Below, piece by piece: positions 40,001-49,537 of a stretch of 64,000 nt of DNA; the stretch's first letter is position 1; the number at the start of each line of letters is the position of its first letter. Made by a program: the position numbers and the translations under genes. Under the pieces are notes generated by a model. That model was not told where the DNA came from and made no database searches. It saw only the letters and a list, made by a program, of their open reading frames with translations. The stretch is from Thermoanaerobaculia bacterium (GTDB taxonomy: Bacteria; Acidobacteriota; Thermoanaerobaculia; Multivoradales; JAGPDF01): assembly GCA_018057705.1 (NCBI GenBank), contig JAGPDF010000009.1, positions 1 through 64,000 of the forward strand, in the 5' to 3' direction.

Positions 40001-43000
40001 CAGATCGTGCCGGTGAACCAGGTGCCGGTCGACTCGAACGGCCTGGATCTGATGGCCGTGGCCTGGTACCAGAAGGACGCCCGGGACGTCGCCTGGCCGG
40101 CGAGGTCCAAGCGCTACGACTGCCGCTGGCCGGCGAACCCGGACAAGATCATCATCGCCAGCGAGCTGGGCTCCGAAGTCCTCGGACAGACGCCGCTCAA
40201 TCCGCTGGTTTTCACCGGCATGCGGATCTACAACCAGCCGAATCGGGCGAAGTCGGGGTTCAATCCGAACGACGAGCACGCGATCTTCGCGCCGGCCAAT
40301 TCGTCGAGCGGTTTCAATGCCCTGTACGCCATCCGAAGCGACTTCTCCGAGGTCGAGCGCAACAAGACCTCGAAGCCCTACAGCATCCTCAAGTACATCC
40401 GGCCCGACAACGGGAAGTGGGCCTATCGCATCTACCAGGTGGCGGCGACGGGCGCCGGCTACGAGTCGTTCCAGTATCCGGGAACGGCCGGCAACGCAGT
40501 CTTCGCGCCCTATCCGGTTCGCCTGCTCGGCAACTGCCCTCAGAACGAAGCGACAGGCACCCCGGCGTTCAAGGACTACAAGAACCAGGTCTGGGCGAAG
40601 TCTGCCGGCACCATGATCGGCGAGTACTGGTATCCCCTGCAGCCGGTCTTCTACTACGACCGCGACGCCAACGGGGCCGCCGACACACAGACGCCCGACT
40701 GCGTCTCCTGGCTCGGCGGGATTGCCGACGATCCGGTGGATGTGACCTACAACATCGTCTGGCCGACGAACGCTCCGGTCCTGCTGGTGGGCGAGACGCT
40801 CCTGGGCTCGAAGCGCGGACTGCCCGAGATCGCCGCGCAGGCGGCGGTCGAGATCGTGTTCGACGAGAAGCAGCAGCGGACGCTGGACAACCTCGAGTAC
40901 GACCCGACCAAGTCACTCGTCCGCCTCATCGATCCGCTCGAGCAGCGCTTCGTCTATCTGAATGCCATTCCGGACAGCGTAGCGACGGATATCGATCCGG
41001 CCACCGGCAAGCTCATTCCGTACGCAAACTCCGAAGGCACGATCCAGCTGCCGGCGACGATCGTGGACCGGATCTCCTACGACCCGCTCAACCGAAAGCT
41101 CATCTTCGAGGGCATCCTCGACGAGAGCGGCGCGGGCGATCCGTTCCTGCTCCTGAACGTCCTGACCGAGACCGAGCGCCAGCGCCTGAAGCAGATCGAC
41201 GGCGGCGACGGGACGGAACAGGCCGATTACGACAACGGCTGCGACGCGCTGAGCGTCAACTGCACCTGGGATCAGGCGATCGAGAGCCTCTATCGGCTCT
41301 CCCGCAATCCGAAGCGTCTCGACTTCGATCTCGACGAGGAGCGGTGCCACCTCGAGCTCGAAATCGACCCGACGACGTCCCTGCCGGTCTTCCGGCTCGT
41401 CTGTGCCTTCGAGCGCGACGGCGAGCCCGACAACGGTCTCCTGCTGGGGCTTCAGGACGAGGACGACGATGGCGTTCCCGAGCCGCTCCAGGTCGTCGGC
41501 TTCACTCCGGCGCTCACCGCCGGGTTCGCGCAGGGTACCGGCTACGTGACGCTGGCGTTCAACAACGACATCACGCTCAGTCCGCTGCCGGTGAGTCTGA
41601 ACGTCATCCGCGTCGAGTGTCTGCAGATTCCGCCCGACATCGAGAGCACCTATCAGGGTCAGATCAACGTGCTGCCGCCGGCCAACCTCTTTGCCGAGTC
41701 GCTGACCCTGCGCCACAGCGGCGACTTCGCCGGCAACGTCGACGGCATCGAGTTCGAATGGTTCATCCATCCCGACGAGGGGGGGTTGCCGCCGTCGCCG
41801 CTGCCGGACCCCGACAACGGGCAACTCCACGGCTGGCTGCAGTTCACCAGCATTCCGAACCCGGTGGGGGCGATCGACATCACAATCGAGGGCGCCAACA
41901 TCCAGACTCTCTCGGACAACTGGATCGTGGCCCGCTACCGCTATGTCGAGCCGCCGATGGATGCCGGCCCCGACCTCATCGACGGCACGAGCGACGACGC
42001 CGCGCTCTGCGGCGGCACCTGGAGCGTTTTCGCCGGCCAGCCCGGCGGGACGGCTCTCGATCCGCGCGCCCAGCTCGCCGAGGGCTGGATCAAGCGGGTC
42101 GTGCGCGCACTGAATCCGTTCGAGGCGCGGGTGCAGGACTTCCACGCCGCGGAGACCAACACCTACTCGAGCATGCTCTATCAGTTGGGCGAGCGCTACG
42201 AGGGGGACATCGCCTTCAATCCGGACGCCGGAAACCTCAACAGCATCGGGCTGATCGAGGCCTATACGACGGTGCTGAACCGCGGCAAGAACCTGTCGAT
42301 CGACGGCACGCCGCCGATCGACTACGCGCCCGCGAACCAAGCGCTGCTCCTCGTCGCGGCGCGGATCGCCGACTTCTACACTCTGCTCGGCAACGAGGCC
42401 TACGCCGACGCCCAGGATCCGATGATCGGGTTCGGCACCGGCAGCGGCATCTACGGCACGCTGGCACCGACGATCTTCGCCTTCCAGAACCAGCTCGATT
42501 CGTTGCTCGCGGAAGAGCTCGCCCTGCTGCGCGGACGAGACAATACGAACACGAACACCTCGGCACGGCCGGTCTACAACCGGCTCTACTGGAACTTCAC
42601 CTCGGGCGACGGCGAGTTCGCCTACGCCCTGGCCTACAACATCACCGACCAGGATCTCGACGGCAACTTGAACGAGTTCGACGCGCGGATTCTCTACCCT
42701 CAGGGCCATGGCGACGCCTGGGGGCACTATCTGACGGCGATGACCACTTACTACGGCCTGCTGCGCCATCCGTTCTACACCTGGCTACCGCGGCCGGAGG
42801 CGGTGAGCGTCGCCGGAGTTCCGATCCAGGTCGACTTCCTCGACGAGCGCAAGTTCGCCCGGGCGGCGGCGATGAAGGCGCGTGCCGGCGCCGAGATCGT
42901 CAACCTCACCTATCGCTCGAGCTACGTCGAAGATCCGGCGGGGCAGTGGCAGGGCTACAAGGACACCGATCCCGATCGTGCCTGGGGCCTCTCCGAATGG

Positions 43001-45643
43001 TCCAAGCGCGCCGGGCAGGGGGCCTACTTCGACTGGGTGGTCGGCAATGCGATCCTGCCCGCCGAGGATCCGGATCCGGCACATGTCGGCATCCAGAAGG
43101 TGGATCGCAAGACGGTCAAGGAGCTGGCCGAGATTCTCACCCAGGCGCAGAGCATTCAGTTGAAGGTGGACGAGGCCGATCGCGGGTTGAATCCTCTCGG
43201 GCTCGCCAAGGGCGTGGTGCCGTTCGACATCGATCCGACCTTCCTCGACGTCGGATCGAACGTCCAGGGCCAGACCCACTTCGAGCAGGTATTCAAACGG
43301 GCCGAGAAGGCGTTCGGCAATGCCGTCTCGACCTTCAATCATGCCAACCTCCTCACCGAGCTCATCCGGCGCACACAGGACTCGTCGGACTCGATCTACT
43401 CGAACAACTACGATCAGGAGATCGACTACAAGAACCGGTTGATCGAGATCTACGGTTACCCGTACGACGCCGACATCGGACCGGGGGGCACCTATCCGAC
43501 GAACTACGACGGGCCCGACATTTATCACTACATGTACGTGGACCAGTCGGACCTGACCGGCTCTCCGGGCGCCGAGGCGCAGGTCTTCACCGTGGCCTTC
43601 CCGTCCCTCCCGGCGGGCATCGGCTTCTTCGACTTCGACCCCAGCGACGAGGACGAAGAGGCGGAATGCACCTTCGCCGTGGACTCGGACGACTGTTCGC
43701 TCGCTTCCGAGCCCGCGACGACGATGAATGTGTCGTTCAGCTACGCCGTGCCGAATCGGTCGAACGCGACAGCTGGCGCCCCGGACGTCGCCGACTCCTT
43801 CTTCCTGGTCAAGCCCCCCGATTGGGGAAGCTCGCAGCGGCGCGCTCCGGGGAACCTCCAGGGCAAGCTATCGGACCTGCTGCTGGCGATGAACAGCTAC
43901 CAGCAGGCGATCGGCGAGTACGACAATCTGATCGCCGACATCCAGGACGCGATCGACCTGCTCGAGACGCAGTACGACGTCAAGGCCGAGGAGATCAACA
44001 TCAAGAACGGCGCCCGCGGCGAGCTGCAGGCCCTCACGGCCCTCGTCGAGACCTTCAAGTCGGCGAATATCGTGCTGCGCCGGATCGCGGACACCACCGA
44101 GAAGGCGTTCAAGACCAGCTCGAAGTGCATTCCGGACAGCTTCGTCGCCGGCTTGGCGGCCGGCGGCGATATCTTCTCCGGCGCAGACTGCGCCATCGCC
44201 GGAGTGGGTGGCGTCGTCGCCATCGGGCTCAACATCGGCGCCGACGCGCTCGAGATCGTGCAGAACGCGATGGATGCTGCCAAGGAGGACGTCGAGCAGC
44301 AGGCGTCGATCGAGGTCGATATCCTGGGCGCCAACTTCGAGATCCTCCAGGCCTCGAAGGAGCTCGAGAAGCTGATCCGCGACGAGCCGTTGAAGCGACT
44401 CGCGGCCTTCGCCGTACGCGAGCAGGTCGATGCCGCGCGTGGCAACTACCAGATCGAGCTCGCGAACGGCCAACGCACGATCTCCGAGATGATTCAGTTC
44501 CGCAAGAACTCGGCGGCCGACATCCAGAGCTACCGCTACCGCGACATGGCGTTCCGCATCTTCCGCAACGACGCATTGCAGAAGTACCGGGCGCAGTTCG
44601 ATCTCGCGGCGCGCTATGCGTACCTCGCGGCGACCGCCTACGACTACGAGACCAACCTGCTCGGCGCGGACAACGCTTCGGGCCGGGAGTTCCTCACCCA
44701 GATCGTCCGTGAACGGAGCCTCGGTCAGATCATCGACGGAGTACCGGTGCCCGGTTCGCGCGGCCTCGCCGGGCCGATGGGGCAGATGGCGCAGAACTTC
44801 GACGTGCTGAAGAGCCAGTTGGGCTTCAACAACCCGCAGATCGAGACCAACCGGTTCTCGCTCCGACGGGAGGCCTTCCGCCTGCTCGAAGATTCGGACG
44901 AAGAGTGGGCCGACAAGCTCGAGAACGAGTTCCGGGTCGACGATCTCTGGCAGATCCCGGAGTTCCGGCGCTTCTGCAAGCCGTTCGCGCCGGAGAGCGC
45001 CGGACCGCAGCCGGGCTTGGTCATTCCGTTCGAGACCACGGTCACCTTCGGTCTCAACTTCTTCGGCTGGCCGCTGGGTCCGGGGGACAGCGCCTACGAC
45101 CCGTCGCACTTCAGCACCCGGATCCGGCAGGTCGGCAGCTGGTTCACCAACTACAGCGGGCTGCCGCTCTCGAATACGCCGCGGGTCTACGTGGTGCCGG
45201 TCGGCGCCGACGTCCTGCGGTCGCCGAGCGACGATCTCTTCGCCACCCGCGAGTGGCGGGTCGTCGATCAGGTGATTCCGGTGCCGTTCCCGCTGGGCGC
45301 GAACGACCTCGACAATCCGACCTGGATTCCTTCCAACGACACGCTCTCCGACAGCTTCGCGAAGATCCGCCGGGTAGGGGCCTTCCGTGCGTACCACACG
45401 GACGGCATTGCTCCGGTGAATCCCGCCGAGCTCTCGACCGACAGCAGGCTCATCGGCCGGTCGGTCTGGAACAGCCAGTGGCTGATGATCATTCCGGGCG
45501 GCACGCTGCTCAACGATCCGGAGACCGGCCTCGACACCTTCATCCACGGCCAACTCGTTCCCGGCGGTACCGGCGAGCGGGACGGCAACGGCGTGAAGGA
45601 CATTCAGCTCTTCTTCTCTACCTATGCGTACACGGGAAACTGA
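37091..45643 (+). CDS. Giant secreted SBBP-propeller protein with C-terminal helical region
   Basis: A 2850-residue exported protein; signal peptide about 1-30. Residues 45-700 are SBBP beta-propeller repeats (NIYVAGEFRGVANFGG, LFVAKYSPDGALIYV), interrupted at about 285-490 by a jelly-roll module (RFRWRFGSDASVGHIGWKID). Long beta-rich domains follow to about 2240. Residues 2256-2540 are strongly helical: coiled segments around IADIQDAIDLLETQYDVKAE, a Gly/Ala hydrophobic hairpin (AGVGGVVAIGLNIGADALEI) and the Tyr-rich FDLAARYAYLAATAYDYET. A final beta domain (YDPSHFSTRIRQVGSWFTNY) ends the chain without the FADGFE tail. By eye the helical-plus-beta end recalls the pore shell and TcB-binding end of Tc-toxin A subunits, but this is unproven. 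ATG 37091 has GGAGG 8 nt upstream. Confidence 0.8.
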   Translation: MTVANRSRALVARLACALAMAASAPEVFALWPASGGGPLNDSAFATVTDQSGNIYVAGEFRGVANFGGTDYSAEGLSDLFVAKYSPDGALIYVRTAGGPSVDRATALAVDAAQNVYLTGYFTTSAGFKNLPSSGVATVNLPDPGNDEDFDRHEWFIARLAPNGDWSWARQIGGPGQDEGYGIAIAPGVEDPNNPIADGVIAVGRTSCAHLFESDGDISPIGSLSCGRSSGVAVRLDTAGNWVWALEAGQANASEWLTGVAIDANGLVYVSGLYQETTSIATGPPTALPFTGVAAGGTLEFWQKRDFESAGTCWDSGVLEYSSDAVNWYDILSGEGDNDPSTSTGNPARFTANGYNGATVPSGNPLSGRQAWCHPNGGYLKTTVNLADFSSQSVRFRWRFGSDASVGHIGWKIDDVKILDGGSNVLFADDIESGPGKWSVSSPTPTSSPWATSTGDPHAGSTSWFLPDPPLVSDHRLQMLNAVALPEGKPSYFVAKIGGTEVNSPFWQWATPMGQGISIGGIAVNDAGKLFVAGTSENAPSTFGGQSLATNGAFLARLQDNGGSFTWDWVRGATGGQGRAVAVAADGDAFLFGQYASNTTTFDPVQTLAEDDTSTTGPVTLPTFGGARDLFVARIASAGSKWRWVQTAHPAGGTETASGIAAGTNDQLYVVGDFDDETTFGEVILAPQGGSDVFIANLGARTGEWFEVDFQNWIVGQEVLPPAGVGCLTDPVAAIPDIVIAGGGQALQNYFYWSPPGSHPGDGNGHLYAVQPVDAEIKWKVTCTLTDSARIIQTGRSSWPRHSGSGELFYCGDAVVPPAVAPGSCIQAHIAGAPVEIEPAGSGIAYAAQVTLSLPERSTDATVTVGGEFQSRFTATVPGYSVILYTGFPPSRDLQSHPPIIQIIRSLPYDTGISVNGSPVFTDAVSCRIGEEIFEPTHADHGGKNGFVVFDRAYFDGDGPDRAYDRATRLGQIVPVNQVPVDSNGLDLMAVAWYQKDARDVAWPARSKRYDCRWPANPDKIIIASELGSEVLGQTPLNPLVFTGMRIYNQPNRAKSGFNPNDEHAIFAPANSSSGFNALYAIRSDFSEVERNKTSKPYSILKYIRPDNGKWAYRIYQVAATGAGYESFQYPGTAGNAVFAPYPVRLLGNCPQNEATGTPAFKDYKNQVWAKSAGTMIGEYWYPLQPVFYYDRDANGAADTQTPDCVSWLGGIADDPVDVTYNIVWPTNAPVLLVGETLLGSKRGLPEIAAQAAVEIVFDEKQQRTLDNLEYDPTKSLVRLIDPLEQRFVYLNAIPDSVATDIDPATGKLIPYANSEGTIQLPATIVDRISYDPLNRKLIFEGILDESGAGDPFLLLNVLTETERQRLKQIDGGDGTEQADYDNGCDALSVNCTWDQAIESLYRLSRNPKRLDFDLDEERCHLELEIDPTTSLPVFRLVCAFERDGEPDNGLLLGLQDEDDDGVPEPLQVVGFTPALTAGFAQGTGYVTLAFNNDITLSPLPVSLNVIRVECLQIPPDIESTYQGQINVLPPANLFAESLTLRHSGDFAGNVDGIEFEWFIHPDEGGLPPSPLPDPDNGQLHGWLQFTSIPNPVGAIDITIEGANIQTLSDNWIVARYRYVEPPMDAGPDLIDGTSDDAALCGGTWSVFAGQPGGTALDPRAQLAEGWIKRVVRALNPFEARVQDFHAAETNTYSSMLYQLGERYEGDIAFNPDAGNLNSIGLIEAYTTVLNRGKNLSIDGTPPIDYAPANQALLLVAARIADFYTLLGNEAYADAQDPMIGFGTGSGIYGTLAPTIFAFQNQLDSLLAEELALLRGRDNTNTNTSARPVYNRLYWNFTSGDGEFAYALAYNITDQDLDGNLNEFDARILYPQGHGDAWGHYLTAMTTYYGLLRHPFYTWLPRPEAVSVAGVPIQVDFLDERKFARAAAMKARAGAEIVNLTYRSSYVEDPAGQWQGYKDTDPDRAWGLSEWSKRAGQGAYFDWVVGNAILPAEDPDPAHVGIQKVDRKTVKELAEILTQAQSIQLKVDEADRGLNPLGLAKGVVPFDIDPTFLDVGSNVQGQTHFEQVFKRAEKAFGNAVSTFNHANLLTELIRRTQDSSDSIYSNNYDQEIDYKNRLIEIYGYPYDADIGPGGTYPTNYDGPDIYHYMYVDQSDLTGSPGAEAQVFTVAFPSLPAGIGFFDFDPSDEDEEAECTFAVDSDDCSLASEPATTMNVSFSYAVPNRSNATAGAPDVADSFFLVKPPDWGSSQRRAPGNLQGKLSDLLLAMNSYQQAIGEYDNLIADIQDAIDLLETQYDVKAEEINIKNGARGELQALTALVETFKSANIVLRRIADTTEKAFKTSSKCIPDSFVAGLAAGGDIFSGADCAIAGVGGVVAIGLNIGADALEIVQNAMDAAKEDVEQQASIEVDILGANFEILQASKELEKLIRDEPLKRLAAFAVREQVDAARGNYQIELANGQRTISEMIQFRKNSAADIQSYRYRDMAFRIFRNDALQKYRAQFDLAARYAYLAATAYDYETNLLGADNASGREFLTQIVRERSLGQIIDGVPVPGSRGLAGPMGQMAQNFDVLKSQLGFNNPQIETNRFSLRREAFRLLEDSDEEWADKLENEFRVDDLWQIPEFRRFCKPFAPESAGPQPGLVIPFETTVTFGLNFFGWPLGPGDSAYDPSHFSTRIRQVGSWFTNYSGLPLSNTPRVYVVPVGADVLRSPSDDLFATREWRVVDQVIPVPFPLGANDLDNPTWIPSNDTLSDSFAKIRRVGAFRAYHTDGIAPVNPAELSTDSRLIGRSVWNSQWLMIIPGGTLLNDPETGLDTFIHGQLVPGGTGERDGNGVKDIQLFFSTYAYTGN

Positions 45644-45650
45644 GGACGCC

Positions 45651-48600
45651 ATGCGAACCGTCAACCGCTCACGTGCAGGCCGTCTCCTCCTGCTCCCCCT
45701 GACAGCGTCCCTGCTGCTGTCGGGAACGGCGTCCGCCAGGCTCCCGGAGCCGAACCATGTCTTCTACGGCACGGCGCTGCGCAACGGCGTCGCCCTTACG
45801 GAGGGCGCCGTGGCGGTCAGGCTCGAAGCGAGCCCCGTCGACCTGGCGTCGTACGTCCTGGGCTCGGACCCGAAGGTCGGGGACCGCTACGTCCTGCGCG
45901 TGCCGATCGACGCGGTCGACCCGCGCGAACCGGGCATGGCCCGGCCCGGCGACGCCGTGCAGTTCTTCGTCGACGGGGTGCCGGCAGGATCGGCGACCGT
46001 GGGCGAGCGCGGCGAGGTGCAGATGCTCGACGTCGATCCGGCCGAGGGTGGACTTCCGACCCTGTCGATCGGCGACATCTCCCTCTACGAGGGCAACGCC
46101 GGGACGACCGCCTTCAACTTCACGGTGACCCTGTCGGCGGCGATCGGCGCCGACGTGACCTTCAACTGGGGTACCGCGGTGGGCACCGCGACCTCGGGAA
46201 TCGACTACGTCGGCGTCCCGGCGACGACGGTCGGGACCGTACAGGCCGGCAATACCACCGCCGTACTCACGGTCACCGTCAACGGCGAGACCTTCCAGGA
46301 GGACAACGAGACCTTCCTCGTCAACCTGTCGAACGTCAGCGCCAATGCGACGATCTTCGATGGCCAGGCGGTCGGTACCATCCTCGACGACGACCGGCCG
46401 CCGGCGATCTCGATCGCCGACGTCCAGGTGCTCGAGGGCGACGCCGGGAACGTCGCGGCCGTCTTTCAGCTCACCACGACCCGGCCGATCGCGCAGGCGG
46501 TGACAGTCAACTTCGCGACCGCGAACAACACCGCGACGACGGCCAACAACGACTACCAGAGCGCGGTCGGGGTCGCGACCTTCCTGCCCAACACGACCGC
46601 CACGACGGTCACGGTGCAGGTGGTCGGCGACAACGTCAACGAGGAGGACGAGAGCTTCTTCGTCAATCTCTCCGGTGCGAGCGTCAACGCGACGATCGCC
46701 GACAGCCAGGCGGGCGGCACGATCTACGACGACGACGGTTTCCTGACCTTCATCGAAGCCGAGAGCCTCGCCCTGATCGAAGCGCTCTACGGCGTCTCCG
46801 GTCTCGCGGTGAGCCCCGACGGCGCGCATCTCTACGCCACCGGCCAGTTCGACGACGCGATCTCGGTCTTTTCGCGCAACTCGACGAACGGCGCGCTGAC
46901 CTTCGTCGAGGTGCTGCGCGACGGCGACGTCCAGGGTGCGGCGACCATCGACGGTCTCGACGGCGCGGAGTCGGTCGCGGTCTCCCCGGACGGAGCGCAC
47001 GTCTACACCGCGGGCTTCAACGACGGCGCGGTCGCGGTCTTCGCCCGCACGCCGGCGACCGGCCAGCTGACCTATGTCGAGACCCACAAGGACCTCTCCC
47101 TCGGCGGCACGGCCTCCGGCCTGCTCGGCGCGTCGTCGATCGCGATGAGCGCCGACGGCGGATCGCTCTACGTCGCGAGCTTCACCAGCGACGCCGTGGC
47201 GCACTTCCAGCGCGACACGGTGGTGGCGAGCCCGACCTACGGCGCCCTCACCTTCCAGACCGCCGTCATCGACAACGCGCCGGGCGTGAACGGCCTCGAC
47301 GGCGCCACGTCCGTCCGGCTGTCTCCGAACGGCGATCACCTCTATGTCGCGAGCTCGGTGGAGAAGGCCATCGCGGTCTTCAGCCGCGACGGCGGCACCG
47401 GCGCCTTGACCTGGGTGGAGGCCAAGTTCGACGGCCAGGGAGGCGCCAACGGTCTGGACGGTGTCAACGGACTCGCGCTCTCGGTGGACGGCCAGAACCT
47501 CTACGCCACCGGCGCCGCCGAGGATGCCTTGGCGGTCTTCGGGCGCGACGACTCGACGGGGGCTCTCACCTTCCGCAACATGCTCGTCGACGGCGTGGAC
47601 GGCATCGACGGCCTCGATGGCGTGTCGAGCGTGCAGGTCTCCTTCGACGGCCGTTATGTCTTCGCCGGCGGTTATCTCGACGATTCCCTGGACGTCTTCG
47701 GCCGCGACGCGGCGACCGGCGACCTCACCCTCCTCGAACGGCACCGCAACGGCTTCAGCGGCGAGACGGGTCTCGCGCGGGTGATCGAGCTCGCGGTCAG
47801 CGCCGACGACCAGCACATCTACGGCGCCGGTCAGAACGACGACGCGATCGCGGTCTTCATGCGCGACGCCATCGCGCCGCTCGGACCGAGCTCGCTCGGC
47901 AGCCCGAGCCACACCGTGAGCCTGTTCTCGAACGATCCGACGGTGGATATCGCGTGGTCGGGAGCGGTGGACAACCCGGGCGGCAGCGGCCTCGCCGGGT
48001 ACTCGATCGTTTTCGACAACCTGGCGCTGACCAATCCGGACGGCACGATCGAGGTGCCGCAGACCGCGGCATCGGCCTACGGCGCGACCAGCCCGCCGTT
48101 GCCGGACGGAACCTCCTTCTGGTTCCATCTGCGCGCCTGCGACCTCGCCGGGAACTGCTCGCTGACCCAGCATCTCGGGCCGTTCTTCATCGACTCGACG
48201 GCACCCGGGAATCCGGCCGCGGTCCTCTCCACGAGCCATGCGCTGGATCCGGTTCTGAACACCGACCGGACGATCGACATGTCCTGGTCGGCGGCGAGCG
48301 ATAACCTGAGCCTGGTGGACGGCTACTCGTTCTTCTTCGACAACAGCGCCTCCGGAACCTGTGACCCGGTGAAGGACGTGGAAGAGACGACGCTCTCGAC
48401 GACCAGCGCGACGTTCGACGACGGCACCTGGTACTTCCATCTCTGCACCCGGGACAACGCCGGCAACTGGAGCGTTGCGGCGCATGCCGGCCCCTACATC
48501 ATCGAAGCGGCGCCGCCGCGGGTGGTCGCGGTCGAGACCGTGGCCGACACCGCCGATGGCCTGCTCTCCGCCGGCGAGACGCTGGTGACGCCGATCACCC

Positions 48601-49520
48601 AGATCGTCGTCACCTTCAGCGAGCCGGTGGCGGACCCGTTGGGCGACAGCGATCCGGACGACGTCACCAATCCGGCGAACTTCCAGCTCATCCGGCCCGG
48701 CGTCGACGGCACCTTCCAGACCACGAGCTGCGTGGCGGTGGGCGGCGACGACGTGAAGAGCCAGCCGGGCTCGGTGGTCTATCTCGAGGCCAGCCGCACG
48801 GCGATCGCGAACTACGACAGCAACGTCTCGCTGCCGGCGTCGCCCTACCGGCTCCTCGTCTGCGGTTCGACCTCGATCGTCGACGACAACGCCGGCAACG
48901 CGCTCGACGGCGACAGCAACGGGACCGGAGGCGACGACCTGGTCCTGCCGTTCGAAGTTTTGTCGTCGGATCTCCTGCGCAATCCGAACTTCGACAGCTC
49001 GATCAATCTCTGGAGCACCCTGCCGGCGACCCCCGGGGTCGTCCGGTTCGATGCCGAGGACAGCGACGCCTGGGCGGTTTCGGGCTCGGTGCTGATGGAG
49101 TTCGTGGCCGGCACTCCGGTCTACGGCGTCTCGCAGTGCGTCCCGGTCGTGGACACCTCCGACTACGTGTTCGGCGGGCTCGTCCTCACCGTCAGCCCCT
49201 CGGCCGTCGATCCGGAGACGTTCGGCCAGGTGCAGTACTTCGGCTCGACGAACTGCACCACGACGGTTCTCGGCAGCGAGGTTTTCGGCGGGATCGTGGC
49301 CGGTGACACCGCCGGTCTCTGGACGGAGCTGCCGGAGTCGATCCACACGCCGCCGGCCGGCGCCCGGTCGGCCTACGTCTCGTTCCTCGCCGACGCCGGC
49401 GCGGCGCCCTCCTTCGCCACCAGCTTCGACACGCTCTACTTCCGGGTCGAGGTCGGTTCGCTGTTCGCGGACGGTTTCGAGTCGGGCGATTCGACCCTGT
49501 GGTCGGCGACGGTTCCGTAA
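45651..49520 (+). CDS. Secreted Calx-beta/beta-propeller protein with FADGFE tail
   Basis: A 1289-residue exported protein; the signal peptide is about 1-29 (RAGRLLLLPLTASLLLSGTA). Two Calx-beta domains (about 137-360) show the LSIGDISLYEGNAGTTAFNF start and DDDR linkers; they usually bind calcium and mediate adhesion. Residues 362-742 are a YVTN/lactonase-like propeller closely resembling those nested in the first gene's product. Fibronectin-like and Ig-like segments follow (745-1100; VTFSEPVADPLGDSDPDD), then a jelly-roll and the tail LFADGFESGDSTLWSATVP. The last 330 residues match the end of the 4849-residue protein in order and length. ATG 45651 is 7 nt after the previous stop, with GAGGA upstream. 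The product is probably an adhesin or matrix protein. Confidence 0.82.
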   Translation: MRTVNRSRAGRLLLLPLTASLLLSGTASARLPEPNHVFYGTALRNGVALTEGAVAVRLEASPVDLASYVLGSDPKVGDRYVLRVPIDAVDPREPGMARPGDAVQFFVDGVPAGSATVGERGEVQMLDVDPAEGGLPTLSIGDISLYEGNAGTTAFNFTVTLSAAIGADVTFNWGTAVGTATSGIDYVGVPATTVGTVQAGNTTAVLTVTVNGETFQEDNETFLVNLSNVSANATIFDGQAVGTILDDDRPPAISIADVQVLEGDAGNVAAVFQLTTTRPIAQAVTVNFATANNTATTANNDYQSAVGVATFLPNTTATTVTVQVVGDNVNEEDESFFVNLSGASVNATIADSQAGGTIYDDDGFLTFIEAESLALIEALYGVSGLAVSPDGAHLYATGQFDDAISVFSRNSTNGALTFVEVLRDGDVQGAATIDGLDGAESVAVSPDGAHVYTAGFNDGAVAVFARTPATGQLTYVETHKDLSLGGTASGLLGASSIAMSADGGSLYVASFTSDAVAHFQRDTVVASPTYGALTFQTAVIDNAPGVNGLDGATSVRLSPNGDHLYVASSVEKAIAVFSRDGGTGALTWVEAKFDGQGGANGLDGVNGLALSVDGQNLYATGAAEDALAVFGRDDSTGALTFRNMLVDGVDGIDGLDGVSSVQVSFDGRYVFAGGYLDDSLDVFGRDAATGDLTLLERHRNGFSGETGLARVIELAVSADDQHIYGAGQNDDAIAVFMRDAIAPLGPSSLGSPSHTVSLFSNDPTVDIAWSGAVDNPGGSGLAGYSIVFDNLALTNPDGTIEVPQTAASAYGATSPPLPDGTSFWFHLRACDLAGNCSLTQHLGPFFIDSTAPGNPAAVLSTSHALDPVLNTDRTIDMSWSAASDNLSLVDGYSFFFDNSASGTCDPVKDVEETTLSTTSATFDDGTWYFHLCTRDNAGNWSVAAHAGPYIIEAAPPRVVAVETVADTADGLLSAGETLVTPITQIVVTFSEPVADPLGDSDPDDVTNPANFQLIRPGVDGTFQTTSCVAVGGDDVKSQPGSVVYLEASRTAIANYDSNVSLPASPYRLLVCGSTSIVDDNAGNALDGDSNGTGGDDLVLPFEVLSSDLLRNPNFDSSINLWSTLPATPGVVRFDAEDSDAWAVSGSVLMEFVAGTPVYGVSQCVPVVDTSDYVFGGLVLTVSPSAVDPETFGQVQYFGSTNCTTTVLGSEVFGGIVAGDTAGLWTELPESIHTPPAGARSAYVSFLADAGAAPSFATSFDTLYFRVEVGSLFADGFESGDSTLWSATVP
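46738..47872 (+). repeat. Free-standing YVTN-like beta-propeller of the Calx-beta protein
   Basis: About eight blades follow the consensus of the nested propellers in the 20669 gene, but here the propeller follows the second Calx-beta domain end to end and is not inserted inside another domain. Confidence 0.7.
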
Positions 49521-49537
49521 GGGGGAACAGGGGAGGA

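Noticed and set aside
49499-49537. Upstream GTG start for the first glycosyltransferase
   Set aside because: It would overlap the tail codons of the preceding gene and adds residues with no family similarity.
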